Assembly: GCA_035906255.1 (NCBI GenBank)
Contig: JAMIFM010000023.1
Span: 62,001-126,000, forward strand
Direction: 5' to 3'
DNA: 64,000 nucleotides
From: SB11 sp035906255
GTDB lineage: Bacteria > Bacteroidota > Bacteroidia > UBA8524
The notes under the pieces were generated by a model. That model had not been told where the DNA came from and did not search any database. It saw nothing but the letters and a program-made list of their open reading frames with translations. Shown one piece after another: positions 44,769 to 53,039 of the stretch. The translations under genes and the position numbers were made by a program. The first letter of the stretch is position 1. Every line of letters starts with the position of its first letter.

Positions 44769-44966
44769 GATATGAATTTTTGGGTGCGCAAAAATAGGCT
44801 TTTATTTCAGTTGAAAAGCTAAAGTTTTGACCTAAAATTTTTGGTATAAGCAGGTTGCCGCCTGCATATACATAACACTATCCCACAACGCATATCAGCT
44901 AAAGAAATATATAATTGTAACTTCCGTTTGAACCTTATACCTTTTGGTGTGTACAGCCTTTTGTAA

Positions 44967-46070
44967 ATGAAATTTTTTGTAACATTCATAATCGTACTTT
45001 TTGCAGCAATACAAGTGCTTTGGGGCCAAAGCCCGGGTCTTGAATCGCTTGAACAAACCCTTAATGCACAACGTGCCGAAACCCTTATGGCTACCCATTA
45101 CAACGCTTCGACAGTAAAAACGCTGCAAAGGCAGGCGAGCATTTGGGCACAATTATGCCAAACTGAAAGCCACAATGCCCAAAACTGGTTTAACTATTAT
45201 ATGGTTGTGCGTATGCACAAACAGCAAAGCAATAAGGGGGTTATACCCGCCGATGGGCAAAAATTGCTGACTTCAATTGCAGCCAAAATGGACAGCGCAA
45301 TCACCCAAAGGAGTTTTGAAACCCTGATGGTGCATTATTTTGAAACTACAACGTATGAAGAAGCAATACCACTTCTCACCGATGCAGAAAAGATAAACCC
45401 GCAACACCCTATTATTTTGCCTGAATTGGTAAAATACTACAACCATACAGGTAATTACTCAAAACGGAACCTACTACTGCAAAAACTGCCGCAAATAGCT
45501 CCGCGTACAGGATTATATGCCTTGTGCAAAGCTATGGCTGATAACCTGCCCGACAGCAGTTATGTGATTACTAACGGTGAATATGATACGTATGCCTTAT
45601 GGTTGGCTGCTGAGAAAACGGGAAAACACATCACTGTTCTTAGTTTAAAATTTGTAGAAAAGGTTCGTGAACAAACCGATAAGATAACTTCTAATACGCC
45701 ATTGCTGCAAAAGATAATAAACACCATACCGGAGGGCAAACCAACATATATATCACTTACTGTTAATCCTGATTATTACAACTCTTCTCTTATTGCCCAA
45801 TTGCACAACGTAGGAGTGTGCTACCAATACTCAAGCGTACCCGTTGATAATATTGCCGTTTTATACAATACCCTTGTTAAAAAGCAGCCCGCGGTTACCA
45901 TACCTGCTATCGGCACAGAAGTTCTGCAAAACCTGATGCCGGGGTATATTACCCTGTATCGCCATTATAAAACCGCTGATACAGTTAAAGCTGAACAAGT
46001 AAAACAGGCAGCTAAAGATTTTGCCAAACAACTGGGATTTTGGAACAACTACCAATCGTATTTCAATTAG
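44967..46070 (+). CDS. secreted helical-repeat protein upstream of sigma factor
   Basis: A 367-residue exported protein. A signal peptide ends near VLWGQ (residue 21). The body is mostly helical; TPR-like pairs are seen at YEEAIPLLTDAEKINPQHPI and PELVKYYNHTGNYSKRNLLL. The last part (from about residue 200) resembles an alpha/beta fold with VITNGEYDTYALWLAAEKTG. It stops 4 bases before a sigma-factor gene. I do not recognise the family. Confidence 0.75.
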   Translation: MKFFVTFIIVLFAAIQVLWGQSPGLESLEQTLNAQRAETLMATHYNASTVKTLQRQASIWAQLCQTESHNAQNWFNYYMVVRMHKQQSNKGVIPADGQKLLTSIAAKMDSAITQRSFETLMVHYFETTTYEEAIPLLTDAEKINPQHPIILPELVKYYNHTGNYSKRNLLLQKLPQIAPRTGLYALCKAMADNLPDSSYVITNGEYDTYALWLAAEKTGKHITVLSLKFVEKVREQTDKITSNTPLLQKIINTIPEGKPTYISLTVNPDYYNSSLIAQLHNVGVCYQYSSVPVDNIAVLYNTLVKKQPAVTIPAIGTEVLQNLMPGYITLYRHYKTADTVKAEQVKQAAKDFAKQLGFWNNYQSYFN

Positions 46071-46074
46071 AAGG

Positions 46075-46668
46075 ATGCAGTTGTTTAAAACCCCGCTTGC
46101 AAAAAACACCGACGAAGAACTGATGCAAAAAGCAACAGCGGGCAATTCGCGTGCTTTTGAGGAGTTGTATAACCGCTATTCCCAAAAATTGCTGGGCTAT
46201 TTTACCCGTATGCTTTGGAAGGATAAAGAACTGGCAGAGGATTGCTTGCATAAGCTGTTTTTAAACATTATCGAAAAGCCGGAGCTGTTTAATCCCTCTC
46301 GAAGTTTTAAAACATGGCTGTACAGTTCGGCTCATAACCTATGCAAAAACGAATACCGGCGCATGAAACACCAATCGCCTGATAATGACATTATGCAGCA
46401 ACCTGCGGTAAATGAACCCGCTTTGCCTGCCATACAAGAACATTTGTTTGATAATAAACAGTTTTTGGCCGCCCTTGAAACGGAGTTGGAACAATTGGGC
46501 GAAAACCATCGCCAAACATTTCAATTGAGGTATTTTGACCATTTGAGCCTAAAAGAAATTGCGACGGTAATGGAATGCTCCGAGGGCACCGTAAAATCAA
46601 GGTTATTTTATGCCTTAAAAGCCTTGTCACAAAAATTAACACCTTTTAAAACCCTATTACAGCAATGA
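46075..46668 (+). CDS. ECF-like RNA polymerase sigma factor
   Basis: A 197-residue sigma-70 protein. Region 2: AGNSRAFEELYNRYSQKLLG, FTRMLWKDKELAEDCLHKLF; region 4: LGENHRQTFQLRYFDHLSLK with EIATVMECSEGTVKSRLFYA. The ATG at 46075 gives the family-like start MQLFKTPLAKNTDEELMQKA; a longer in-frame start at 46021 would overlap the previous gene. It is followed by a probable anti-sigma gene whose ATG overlaps its stop. Confidence 0.87.
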   Translation: MQLFKTPLAKNTDEELMQKATAGNSRAFEELYNRYSQKLLGYFTRMLWKDKELAEDCLHKLFLNIIEKPELFNPSRSFKTWLYSSAHNLCKNEYRRMKHQSPDNDIMQQPAVNEPALPAIQEHLFDNKQFLAALETELEQLGENHRQTFQLRYFDHLSLKEIATVMECSEGTVKSRLFYALKALSQKLTPFKTLLQQ

Positions 46669-47243
46669 AATACCCTGACTTTATAGAGCAATTGATACTT
46701 GAAAAAAGCTATGTCCAACTATCAGTTGAGGAGAAGGAACAAGTAGCTGAATGGGTAGCTACTGAGGCTGAGTTCAACAACATTCGCAACCTGCTGGTTA
46801 ACCTTGAAGAGGTGATTGACAATTCTGACACTACTCTTCCATCTAATGATGTGAAACAGCAACTTGCACAAGCATTTGCCCGAAAGCACGGCAAGCAAAC
46901 TAAAAAAGGCTTTACTGTACTTAAAAAATATACTACTCCATTATCTATTGCAGCTTCATTAGTGGTTATAGCAGTAGTAACGGGGGTATTACTAACCCGC
47001 CCCGCCCCTACTATTGTAGCGGAACATAAAACAGAACCTTCCCCTGCTGAAACACCCCTTGTAACTCCGAAAACAAACAAATCCCCTGCGCCAGAAGTTC
47101 AGGAGGTAGCTCCCGTAACAGCATCTACTATTGATAATCCCGCACCGCACACGCTTATTGAAAATACACCTGAAGCCCAAGTGCAAAACGTAACTGTTGC
47201 TCATAACGCCGATTTGGTAAACATGACAGTGGTGGTTTTTTAA
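46665..47243 (+). CDS. probable membrane anti-sigma factor
   Basis: A 192-residue protein with an N-terminal cytoplasmic helical part, one transmembrane segment (about residues 86-108, PLSIAASLVVIAVVTGVLLT), and a Pro/Thr/Ala-rich external part. Its ATG overlaps the sigma stop (ATGA). This layout, behind a sigma gene, is typical of membrane anti-sigma factors, though no FecR or zinc motif is visible. It lies next to the repeat array. Confidence 0.7.
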   Translation: MKYPDFIEQLILEKSYVQLSVEEKEQVAEWVATEAEFNNIRNLLVNLEEVIDNSDTTLPSNDVKQQLAQAFARKHGKQTKKGFTVLKKYTTPLSIAASLVVIAVVTGVLLTRPAPTIVAEHKTEPSPAETPLVTPKTNKSPAPEVQEVAPVTASTIDNPAPHTLIENTPEAQVQNVTVAHNADLVNMTVVVF

Positions 47244-47250
47244 TGGCTTT

Positions 47251-47529
47251 GTCATGTTGAGCGATAGCGAAACACCCTATCCCAAATGTGTTATAAAACA
47301 GAGCCAGATAAGATTCTTCGTTTTCGCTTAGAAAGACAGAAACACTGTCATGTTGAGCACAGCGAAACATCTTATCCCAAATGTGTCGTATTACAAAACA
47401 GGATAAGATTCTCCACTTCCGTTCAGAAGGACAGAAACACTGTCATGTTGAGCGATAGCGAAACACCCTATCCCAAATGTGCCGTATTACAAAACAGGAT
47501 AGGGTTCTTCACCATCGTTCAGAATGACA
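47251..47529. repeat. hairpin repeat array, units 1-3
   Basis: Three 87-bp units start at 47251, 47347 and 47442 (period 95-96). Each has a left arm starting GTCATGTTGAGC and AGCGAAACA, and a right arm with CTTCG...CGTTCAGAA-GACA, which pair with each other to about 23 of 31 positions around a loop of about 25 bases (with CAAATGTG and ATTACAAAACAG). Spacers of about 9 bases (GAAACACT) are nearly the same. The array starts right after the anti-sigma gene and ends 5 bases before the GIY-YIG stop. Confidence 0.92.
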
Positions 47530-47534
47530 AATGG

Positions 47535-47876
47535 TTAATATCTGTTTCTTATTTCTGATTCCCTTGGAGGCCAATTAGGTACAACCTCCTTATTAAATGA
47601 CTTGAAGTACGGATTTATCGATGATATAAGCCGAAGTTTTTTCTCCCGTAACCACCCTTTTATCTCCTTCTCCCTTTTAATTGCCTCCTGCACATGCAGA
47701 AAATGTTCATGATAAACTAAAATATAACAATAGTAACGTCCCGCAAAAGTTTCAGATTTTCCTTTATTTAAGTAATGCTCTGTTATACGTTGACTTAAAT
47801 TATTTGTCATGCCGGTATACAAAACATTCTTCCCGGGGTTTGTTACGATGTACACGAAATAATTATGCTGTTTCAT
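47535..47876 (-). CDS. GIY-YIG nuclease family protein
   Basis: A 113-residue single-domain GIY-YIG protein. The V-Y-I / Y-T-G pair (Y9 and Y20) with the Arg at 30 (SQRITEH) and the Glu in AIKREKEIK (about 69) form the usual active site, followed by SINPYFKSFN, the family tail. The start ATG at 47876 is chosen because the longer open frame upstream (to 47945) is simply the minus-strand reading of repeat unit 4. It lies between repeat units 3 and 4 with 5 and 44 bases of gap, so it is nested in the array. Small GIY-YIG proteins of this type are common in Bacteroidota and their role is not established. Confidence 0.9.
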   Translation of the reverse strand: MKQHNYFVYIVTNPGKNVLYTGMTNNLSQRITEHYLNKGKSETFAGRYYCYILVYHEHFLHVQEAIKREKEIKGWLREKKLRLISSINPYFKSFNKEVVPNWPPRESEIRNRY

Positions 47877-47920
47877 TGATATTAATCCCGTATAAACCGT
47901 TTTAGTAAATCTGCGTATCT

Positions 47921-48295
47921 GTAATGTTGAGCGATAGCGAAACATCCTATCTCAAATGTGTCGTATTACAAAACAGGATAAGATTCTTCGCTTTCGCTCA
48001 GAAGGACAGAAACACTGTCATGTTGAGCGCAGCGAAACATCCTATCTCAAATATGTCATAAAGCAGAGCAGCATAAGATTCTTCGCTTTCGCTCAGAACG
48101 ACAAAACACTGTCATGTTGAGTGCAACGAAACATCCTATATCAAATATGTTATAAAACAGAGCAGGATAGGGTTCTTCACTATCGTTCAGAATGACAAAA
48201 CAAACATTGTCATGTTGAGTGCAACGAAACATCCTATCCCAAAAGTGTCGTATTACAAAACAGGATAAGGTTCTTCACTATCGTTCAGAATGACA
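47921..48295. repeat. hairpin repeat array, units 4-7
   Basis: Four further units start at 47921, 48017, 48111 and 48209 (periods 96, 94, 98). Same plan as units 1-3; the first begins GTAATGTTGAGCG instead of GTCATG. Units 6 and 7 use GAGTGCAACGAAACATCC and CTTCACTATCGTTCAGAA. The stretch 48296-48364 before the next gene shows no coding sequence. Confidence 0.92.
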
Positions 48296-48364
48296 ATATT
48301 GTAATTGTTCGCTCTTAAATGAACCTATCATCAACTTTTGTGTACAGCCTAAAAAACAAAGCAC

Positions 48365-49432
48365 ATGAAGAAAGTAATTTCAATTTTTACACTTATTATC
48401 CTTGCGTTGTTCTGTAAAGCCCAACACGCGGGTAACTCATTGTACAACGGCAGTAACAATTCGCCCGGTCTTATCCCCTACAACCACCCTTCGGGTGTTA
48501 ATCTAACTATAAATACTTCGGGTCGTAGTTACGGAAACATGGTATCGCTAAAGTCCGATGTGATGATAAATGTACTCCCTTCAGCTTACATTATTATTTT
48601 GAGTGCCACACAAGTGAATGAATCGTTTGAAATGGCAGATTCAATGTTAAACACCCGCTTTAGAAAGCTAAAACAGGGGCTACGGAATATGGGTATTACT
48701 GATGAGGATGTGCATATTGATTTTATCTCGTTAGTACCTCAATACGAAATTGAGTTCTCGAAAAAGAAACACAGTATTACAGGAAATGAAATTGCCACAG
48801 GGTATGAATTAAAGAAGAATGTGCACGTGCGTGTGAAAAATACAGCATTGGTTGACGGTATTATTGCTACTGCTTCGGGTGCTGAGATATATGACCTTGT
48901 GAAAGTAGATTATGTAGTGGAGAATATGGAGCAGGTGTACCAGCAATTACGTTCAAAAGCCATTGATATTATAAAAATGAAGTTGCTGCCTTATACAGAA
49001 ACAGGCATACAACTAAAACAACTGGATTTAGGGGAAACTCGCGGTAGTGTTTACCCTGCTGAACGATATGCCGGTTATACGGCTTATAAATCAGGAACTC
49101 CCGCGCATTTTACACGCACTGATAAAAAAGATGTTTTACAAATAAATTATGCTGATAAACAGAATACGGTGTATTACGAAAAAGTGCCCTTTGGGCAGTT
49201 TGACCATGTGATAAACCCCACTACTAACGAACCTGCCGTTCAATTTTATTTTAGTTTGCAGGTAAACTACAAAATAGTGGACGAGGAGGCTGAAAAACGC
49301 CAAAAAGAAGACCGTGATTTTGAATTGCGTCGCCGCGAAATAGATTTAAACAATCTTAAAAACCCGCCTTGCGGTGAAAAAGAAGTAAGACCATCACTTT
49401 GCTACGACAGGTATAAAACTTGTCGCTTTTGA
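48365..49432 (+). CDS. SIMPL domain protein (DUF541-like)
   Basis: A 355-residue exported protein (signal MKKVISIFTLIILALFCKAQ). The DUF541/SIMPL features are INVLPSAYIIILSATQVNES, YELKKNVHVRVKNTALVDGI and KAIDIIKMKLLPYTETGIQL. The family is known for oxidant-resistance and signalling-related periplasmic proteins, but a role here is not known. The last nine or so codons (from DRYKTCRF) and the TGA are read from a repeat element (49406-49444), so the natural end was probably altered by insertion of that element. Confidence 0.72.
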   Translation: MKKVISIFTLIILALFCKAQHAGNSLYNGSNNSPGLIPYNHPSGVNLTINTSGRSYGNMVSLKSDVMINVLPSAYIIILSATQVNESFEMADSMLNTRFRKLKQGLRNMGITDEDVHIDFISLVPQYEIEFSKKKHSITGNEIATGYELKKNVHVRVKNTALVDGIIATASGAEIYDLVKVDYVVENMEQVYQQLRSKAIDIIKMKLLPYTETGIQLKQLDLGETRGSVYPAERYAGYTAYKSGTPAHFTRTDKKDVLQINYADKQNTVYYEKVPFGQFDHVINPTTNEPAVQFYFSLQVNYKIVDEEAEKRQKEDRDFELRRREIDLNNLKNPPCGEKEVRPSLCYDRYKTCRF

Positions 49433-49552
49433 AGACCACGCCCCGAATGGTTTTAAACCATTCAGAACGAACTACAGCATAAGCGGCGGGCTTTATGCCC
49501 GCCTGAAAATGGTGCAACAGGTATAAAACCTATCGTTTTTGAGACCACTCCT
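49406..49552. repeat. mosaic hairpin element overlapping SIMPL stop
   Basis: Two direct copies at 49406-49444 and 49516-49552 (GACAGGTATAAAAC and AACAGGTATAAAACC, each followed by CTTTTGA(A)GACCAC) flank two strong hairpins: GAATGGTTT-T-AAACCATTC (49445-49463) and GGCGGGC-TTTAT-GCCCGCC (49485-49503). The left copy itself is nearly palindromic. It differs in sequence from the other two repeat families of this window. Confidence 0.85.
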
Positions 49553-49563
49553 CTAAAAAATTT

Positions 49564-49597
49564 GAGCCGCAAGGGAATTTGAATTCCTTTGCGGCTC
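49564..49597 (-). terminator. rho-independent terminator
   Basis: Stem GAGCCGCAAGGGAATT paired with AATTCCTTTGCGGCTC (16 bp, one mismatch) with a 2-base loop; on the minus strand a TTTTTT tail follows. It lies 43 bases beyond the stop of the DUF6263-like gene. Confidence 0.85.
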
Positions 49598-49639
49598 ATG
49601 GTTTTATAAAAAACGGAACTTTCCGCTATTCTTAAATCG

Positions 49640-50581
49640 TTATTTAACCTCTTTTGAGGTAATAGTAATTACACCTTTCATTTTCATGGGCATTTCCATA
49701 CCCATTACTTTGGTGGTAGAGTTTATATCTTGGGTAATATTGCTCTGTAAAGGGAAGCCTGTTTCAGTATCAACAGTAATAGTACCGTTTTGTGTGCCGT
49801 TCATTTTCATTTCACCGCCTTGCAATTCAGCTCCTGATTTGGTTACATCAAACACCGAAGAAAGTGTAACTACCGCATTCTTCTCTTTCATCTCCTTAAG
49901 TGTATAAGTGCTTTTGGTTTTAATACCTATATTCATTAGGTTCTTTTCCGTTTCAATATCCCAGCTTTCGCCAATGTTTATTGATTTACCGGGCAATATC
50001 CTAAACATCTCGTCAAATGTTTTTCTGAATTGATCATCTGAAAACTGGGGTTTTAATTGTGCTAGAATTTGATCCGCCTCTGGAAGTGAATCAAGCCCCA
50101 TATTCTTAACCATATCGGCAAAAATGGCTTCCATACCTGTTAATGATACCACTTCACCTTTATCGTTCACCATCATGGTAATGTTCTTATTAACTAATGA
50201 CCCGAATGCTTTTGCCATCATGCCCATAGTAGGGTCTTCTTTAGTCCCGGCATTATCAGAGTCATACGCCATATTCCCCATTGGGCTTTCGGTACTAAAA
50301 ACAATCCTTCTGAATGTTGTAACTACAGCAATGTTGTTGTTTTTATCTTTATCCCCAACCGTCATCAAATAAGTAAACCCAATATTGTTTTTGCTGTTCA
50401 TCTTTTGCCCCATCTGCTCCATTTCAATATCCTGTACGGTATTCATCACATACTCATACTTTTTACCTTTTTTGGGAGCAAATGATAGCATGGCTTTTTG
50501 CTCTGATTTACAGCCTGAAAACACAATTGCAGCGGCCACAATGGCGGCCACTGCCGAAACAGCTAAGCGATTTAATTTCAT
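49640..50581 (-). CDS. DUF6263-like lipoprotein
   Basis: A 313-residue lipoprotein: MKLNRLAVSAVAAIVAAAIV then FSGC at Cys-24. The body has KKGKKYEYVMNTVQDIEMEQ, GFTYLMTVGDKDKNNNIAVV, MVNDKGEVVSLTGMEAIFAD, NIGESWDIETEK and a C-terminus TGFPLQSNITQDINSTTKVM, which match the DUF6263 plan. A -7-like CGAAGGTA complement (minus TACCTTCG) lies at 50601-50608. Function unknown. Confidence 0.82.
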   Translation of the reverse strand: MKLNRLAVSAVAAIVAAAIVFSGCKSEQKAMLSFAPKKGKKYEYVMNTVQDIEMEQMGQKMNSKNNIGFTYLMTVGDKDKNNNIAVVTTFRRIVFSTESPMGNMAYDSDNAGTKEDPTMGMMAKAFGSLVNKNITMMVNDKGEVVSLTGMEAIFADMVKNMGLDSLPEADQILAQLKPQFSDDQFRKTFDEMFRILPGKSINIGESWDIETEKNLMNIGIKTKSTYTLKEMKEKNAVVTLSSVFDVTKSGAELQGGEMKMNGTQNGTITVDTETGFPLQSNITQDINSTTKVMGMEMPMKMKGVITITSKEVK

Positions 50582-50691
50582 TTGATAATTGTTTATGCTG
50601 CGAAGGTAGCCCGATTTTTTAAGCCCCGGAAATGTATCCTTATGAGGAAAACAGGAGAAACGACGGGACAGCCTTAAAATCAGACGAAGAT

Positions 50692-51258
50692 TTAGGCCAA
50701 ACGATGCTTTAGCATGGTGTCAACAGTATCGTATAGTTGGTAAGGTGAAAACTTGCGCCAGTTCATGTCGTCCATCTCACCCCCAAAATTCACATAGTAA
50801 TCAATATTGGCCGATTTAAACTCATCCAGTACGTGCTCACGGAAATTAATAAATGCTACCCAACCACTTTCTACCTCACTAAACCATTCTTCATAGTAAG
50901 AATCATCGCTTGAGTGAAAATTCAACACATTTTCACCAATCATTATAAACTTATCTATGCCCTCCTGCATCAATAACTCCAATACTTCACGCTTCAAAAA
51001 CATAATGTCGTTATTAATAGCATCGTTCCACTCACCAATCATTTCAATAACGGCAAAGCCCGTTTCATAATCGGCATAAATAATCTTAATGTATAACGTT
51101 GGTGAGCCAAATTCATCCCATTGCGGGTGTATCAGGTGGTTGTATATCCGGTGGGTGTATTCAAATTCGCTATACTCACGTTCATAAAACGGTGAGCGTT
51201 CATCATCCTCAGCCCTGTATAATTCTCGCCATAAAAAAAATGGCTCCAGTGTGTGCAT
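50692..51258 (-). CDS. conserved hypothetical protein
   Basis: A 188-residue soluble acidic protein: FFLWRELYRAEDDERSPFYE, IYNHLIHPQWDEFGSPTLYI, VIEMIGEWNDAINNDIMFLK, IMIGENVLNFHSSDDSYYEE. Rich in Asp, Glu, Tyr and Phe. I recall it as a conserved, uncharacterised family in Bacteroidota. A perfect -7 TAACTTTG on the minus strand at 51287-51294 gives a 28-base leader. Confidence 0.8.
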   Translation of the reverse strand: MHTLEPFFLWRELYRAEDDERSPFYEREYSEFEYTHRIYNHLIHPQWDEFGSPTLYIKIIYADYETGFAVIEMIGEWNDAINNDIMFLKREVLELLMQEGIDKFIMIGENVLNFHSSDDSYYEEWFSEVESGWVAFINFREHVLDEFKSANIDYYVNFGGEMDDMNWRKFSPYQLYDTVDTMLKHRLA

Positions 51259-51286
51259 TAGCTGTCCTTACTTCTTAATTTTACTA

Positions 51287-51294
51287 CAAAGTTA
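51287..51294 (-). promoter_or_regulatory. -7 promoter element TAACTTTG
   Basis: Exact match to TAnnTTTG on the minus strand, 28 bases before the start at 51258. No clear -33 TTG was found. Confidence 0.5.
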
Positions 51295-51366
51295 GGGCTT
51301 AGATTTCATTAAAAAATTACCCCCCAAGCCTAAAATAGCATTAGGTTTGCAGGCCGCATTTTTAGT

Positions 51367-52158
51367 ATGTTACAGATAGATTTAAGAAATAAACGCGCCG
51401 TAGTTTGCGGCAGCACACAGGGCATTGGCAAAGCTACCGCCATGCTGATGGCCGAAGCAGGTGCCACTGTGATATTGATAGCCCGCAACCCTGAGAAATT
51501 GGCAGCCGTGAAAGCAGCTTTGCCAACCCCCTACGGACAACCCCACGAAACCATTGTGGCCGATTTTGCCAACCCAAATATTTTGAAGGTGAAACTGGAC
51601 AATTACCTGCAAAAAACCAGCCCCGTGCATATTTTGGTAAACAACACGGGCGGCCCTCCGGCAGGCAAAGCCATTGATTCAGGCGTAGAGCAATTTTTAG
51701 CTGCTTTTCAAGCACACTTAGTATGCAACCACATATTGGTGCAAACCGTTGCAGATGGTATGAAGCGTGCGGGTTACGGCAGGATAATAAACATTATTTC
51801 TACCTCGGTAAAGCAACCAATACCCGGTTTGGGCGTATCAAACACCATACGCGGGGCAGTAGGCAATTGGGCTAAAACCCTTGCGGGCGAATTGGCTCCG
51901 TTTGGCATTACCGTAAACAATATTTTGCCCGGTGCTACCAGCACTGAACGCTTGAGTGCCATTATTGAAAATAAATCGGAGAAAACGAATAAAGACAAAG
52001 GTGAGGTAGAAACCGAAATGTTGCATGAGATACCTGCGGGACGTTTTGCCGACCCAAAGGAAATTGGCTATGCGGCTACTTTTCTTGCTTCGCCAATGGC
52101 AGCCTATATCAACGGTACCAACGTGGTGGTTGACGGCGGACGTACAGCCAGCTTATAA
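51367..52158 (+). CDS. SDR family oxidoreductase, atypical active site
   Basis: A 263-residue classical-length SDR. Cofactor loop VVCGSTQGIGKATAML (residues 12-27), VILIARN, D66, and NNTGGPP (92-98) are intact. The active site is unusual: Ser-145 (IISTSVKQP) is present, but the Tyr-x-x-x-Lys position reads S158-x-x-x-R162 (GVSNTIRGAV). Such SDRs with S-N-x-x-R are known as a separate subgroup. The later part (PGATSTERL, ending SPMAAYINGTNVVVDGGRTA) is normal. Catalysis may be altered. A -7-like TAGGTTTG is at 51342-51349. Confidence 0.85.
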   Translation: MLQIDLRNKRAVVCGSTQGIGKATAMLMAEAGATVILIARNPEKLAAVKAALPTPYGQPHETIVADFANPNILKVKLDNYLQKTSPVHILVNNTGGPPAGKAIDSGVEQFLAAFQAHLVCNHILVQTVADGMKRAGYGRIINIISTSVKQPIPGLGVSNTIRGAVGNWAKTLAGELAPFGITVNNILPGATSTERLSAIIENKSEKTNKDKGEVETEMLHEIPAGRFADPKEIGYAATFLASPMAAYINGTNVVVDGGRTASL

Positions 52159-52202
52159 AACTAATAGCATTTACCCGAAAGCGTTTTGTGGGATAAAACT
52201 CC

Positions 52203-52682
52203 ATGAAACGCTTTTTTTATTGTCTGCTCGTTAACATTGCCGTAATTGGTACGGCAACTGCCCAGCGCAATTTTGATAGCACTAAAGCCGATTCGGCTAA
52301 CCTTGCGAAGGGGCTAACTCCTGTTGAGTTTAAAATGCTGGTGCCTAATGACCGTTTTTGTTTTAACGTACCTTGGCTGATTGATAACGACAGTGCCTTG
52401 CAGCTAATGAAAGATAAATGCCCGCAAGCAGGTATTGACTCCTTTAACTTGCAGACACATATTTTGTTGAATGAGTATTTCGGCGGCGATTGCCACGTGC
52501 GTTTCGTGCACCGTTTGTATTTAGACAGTGGAAGCAAAACCATGATTTGGAAGGTGTATAATATTTGGGGAGGGTGCCGTGCCGGCGGAGGAGAGCGTTT
52601 TTTGCTAATAGCACCTAAACCGCCTGTGGGGTATATTGTGAAGATAGATGAGGTGTTGGTAGATGATTACACCACCTATTAA
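52203..52682 (+). CDS. small secreted protein
   Basis: A 159-residue exported protein (signal MKRFFYCLLVNIAVIGTATA-Q). Four cysteines occur in the mature part (near FCFNVPWL, KDKCPQAG, GGDCHVRF and WGGCRAGG), possibly as disulfides, with an ending APKPPVGYIVKIDEVLVDDY. Not recognised. It lies 44 bases downstream of the SDR gene. Confidence 0.7.
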   Translation: MKRFFYCLLVNIAVIGTATAQRNFDSTKADSANLAKGLTPVEFKMLVPNDRFCFNVPWLIDNDSALQLMKDKCPQAGIDSFNLQTHILLNEYFGGDCHVRFVHRLYLDSGSKTMIWKVYNIWGGCRAGGGERFLLIAPKPPVGYIVKIDEVLVDDYTTY

Positions 52683-52711
52683 AAAGATGATTGTACTAAA
52701 GTAAAATTTGA

Positions 52712-52743
52712 TTGAAAAAATCAGGTTTTATTTTTTACCTTTG
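52712..52743 (+). promoter_or_regulatory. promoter of the 47-residue basic protein
   Basis: TTG at 52712-52714 and a perfect TAnnTTTG (TACCTTTG, 52736-52743) are 21 bases apart. The start codon follows 23 bases after the -7 element. Confidence 0.65.
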
Positions 52744-52766
52744 CCGTCCTTTAAAATTTTTACGCC

Positions 52767-52910
52767 ATGGCAGTTACACGTTTAAAAAGAAAAGAAAGAA
52801 AAAACAAAGTGGTTTCAGTGCTTAAAAAACAAAACCGTAAGCTGCAAACCAAACTTACCAATATTGCTTCTCCTAACAAGGAGCAATCGGGAGTTATCAT
52901 TGAAGAATAA
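52767..52910 (+). CDS. small basic protein, 47 residues
   Basis: A clean ATG-to-TAA gene of 48 codons, MAVTRLKRKERKNKVVSVLK then KQNRKLQTKLTNIASPNKEQ and an acidic end. Fifteen Lys/Arg in the first 35 residues, no signal peptide. It has its own promoter and a strong downstream terminator, so it is an independent transcription unit. I recall very similar short basic proteins in Bacteroidota, of unknown function; nucleic-acid or ribosome binding is a guess from charge. Confidence 0.75.
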   Translation: MAVTRLKRKERKNKVVSVLKKQNRKLQTKLTNIASPNKEQSGVIIEE

Positions 52911-53039
52911 TATTTTTACTGAATATCAGTAGAATACATCGTCACCCTTTGCAAAATCGGTGATTTGGTGTAATTTTTGAGATATACACAGTAGAGCAAT
53001 ACTTTCTTTCATTTTACCTGTATAGATAAAATGAATTTA

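Noticed and set aside
47877..47945. Upstream extension of the GIY-YIG gene
   Set aside because: The extra 23 residues are simply the minus-strand reading of repeat unit 4; homologous proteins start at the MKQHNY-like position.
47251..48295. CRISPR array
   Set aside because: Period and repeats look array-like, but the repeat units are 87 bp palindromes and the short spacers are nearly identical to each other, and no cas gene is present.
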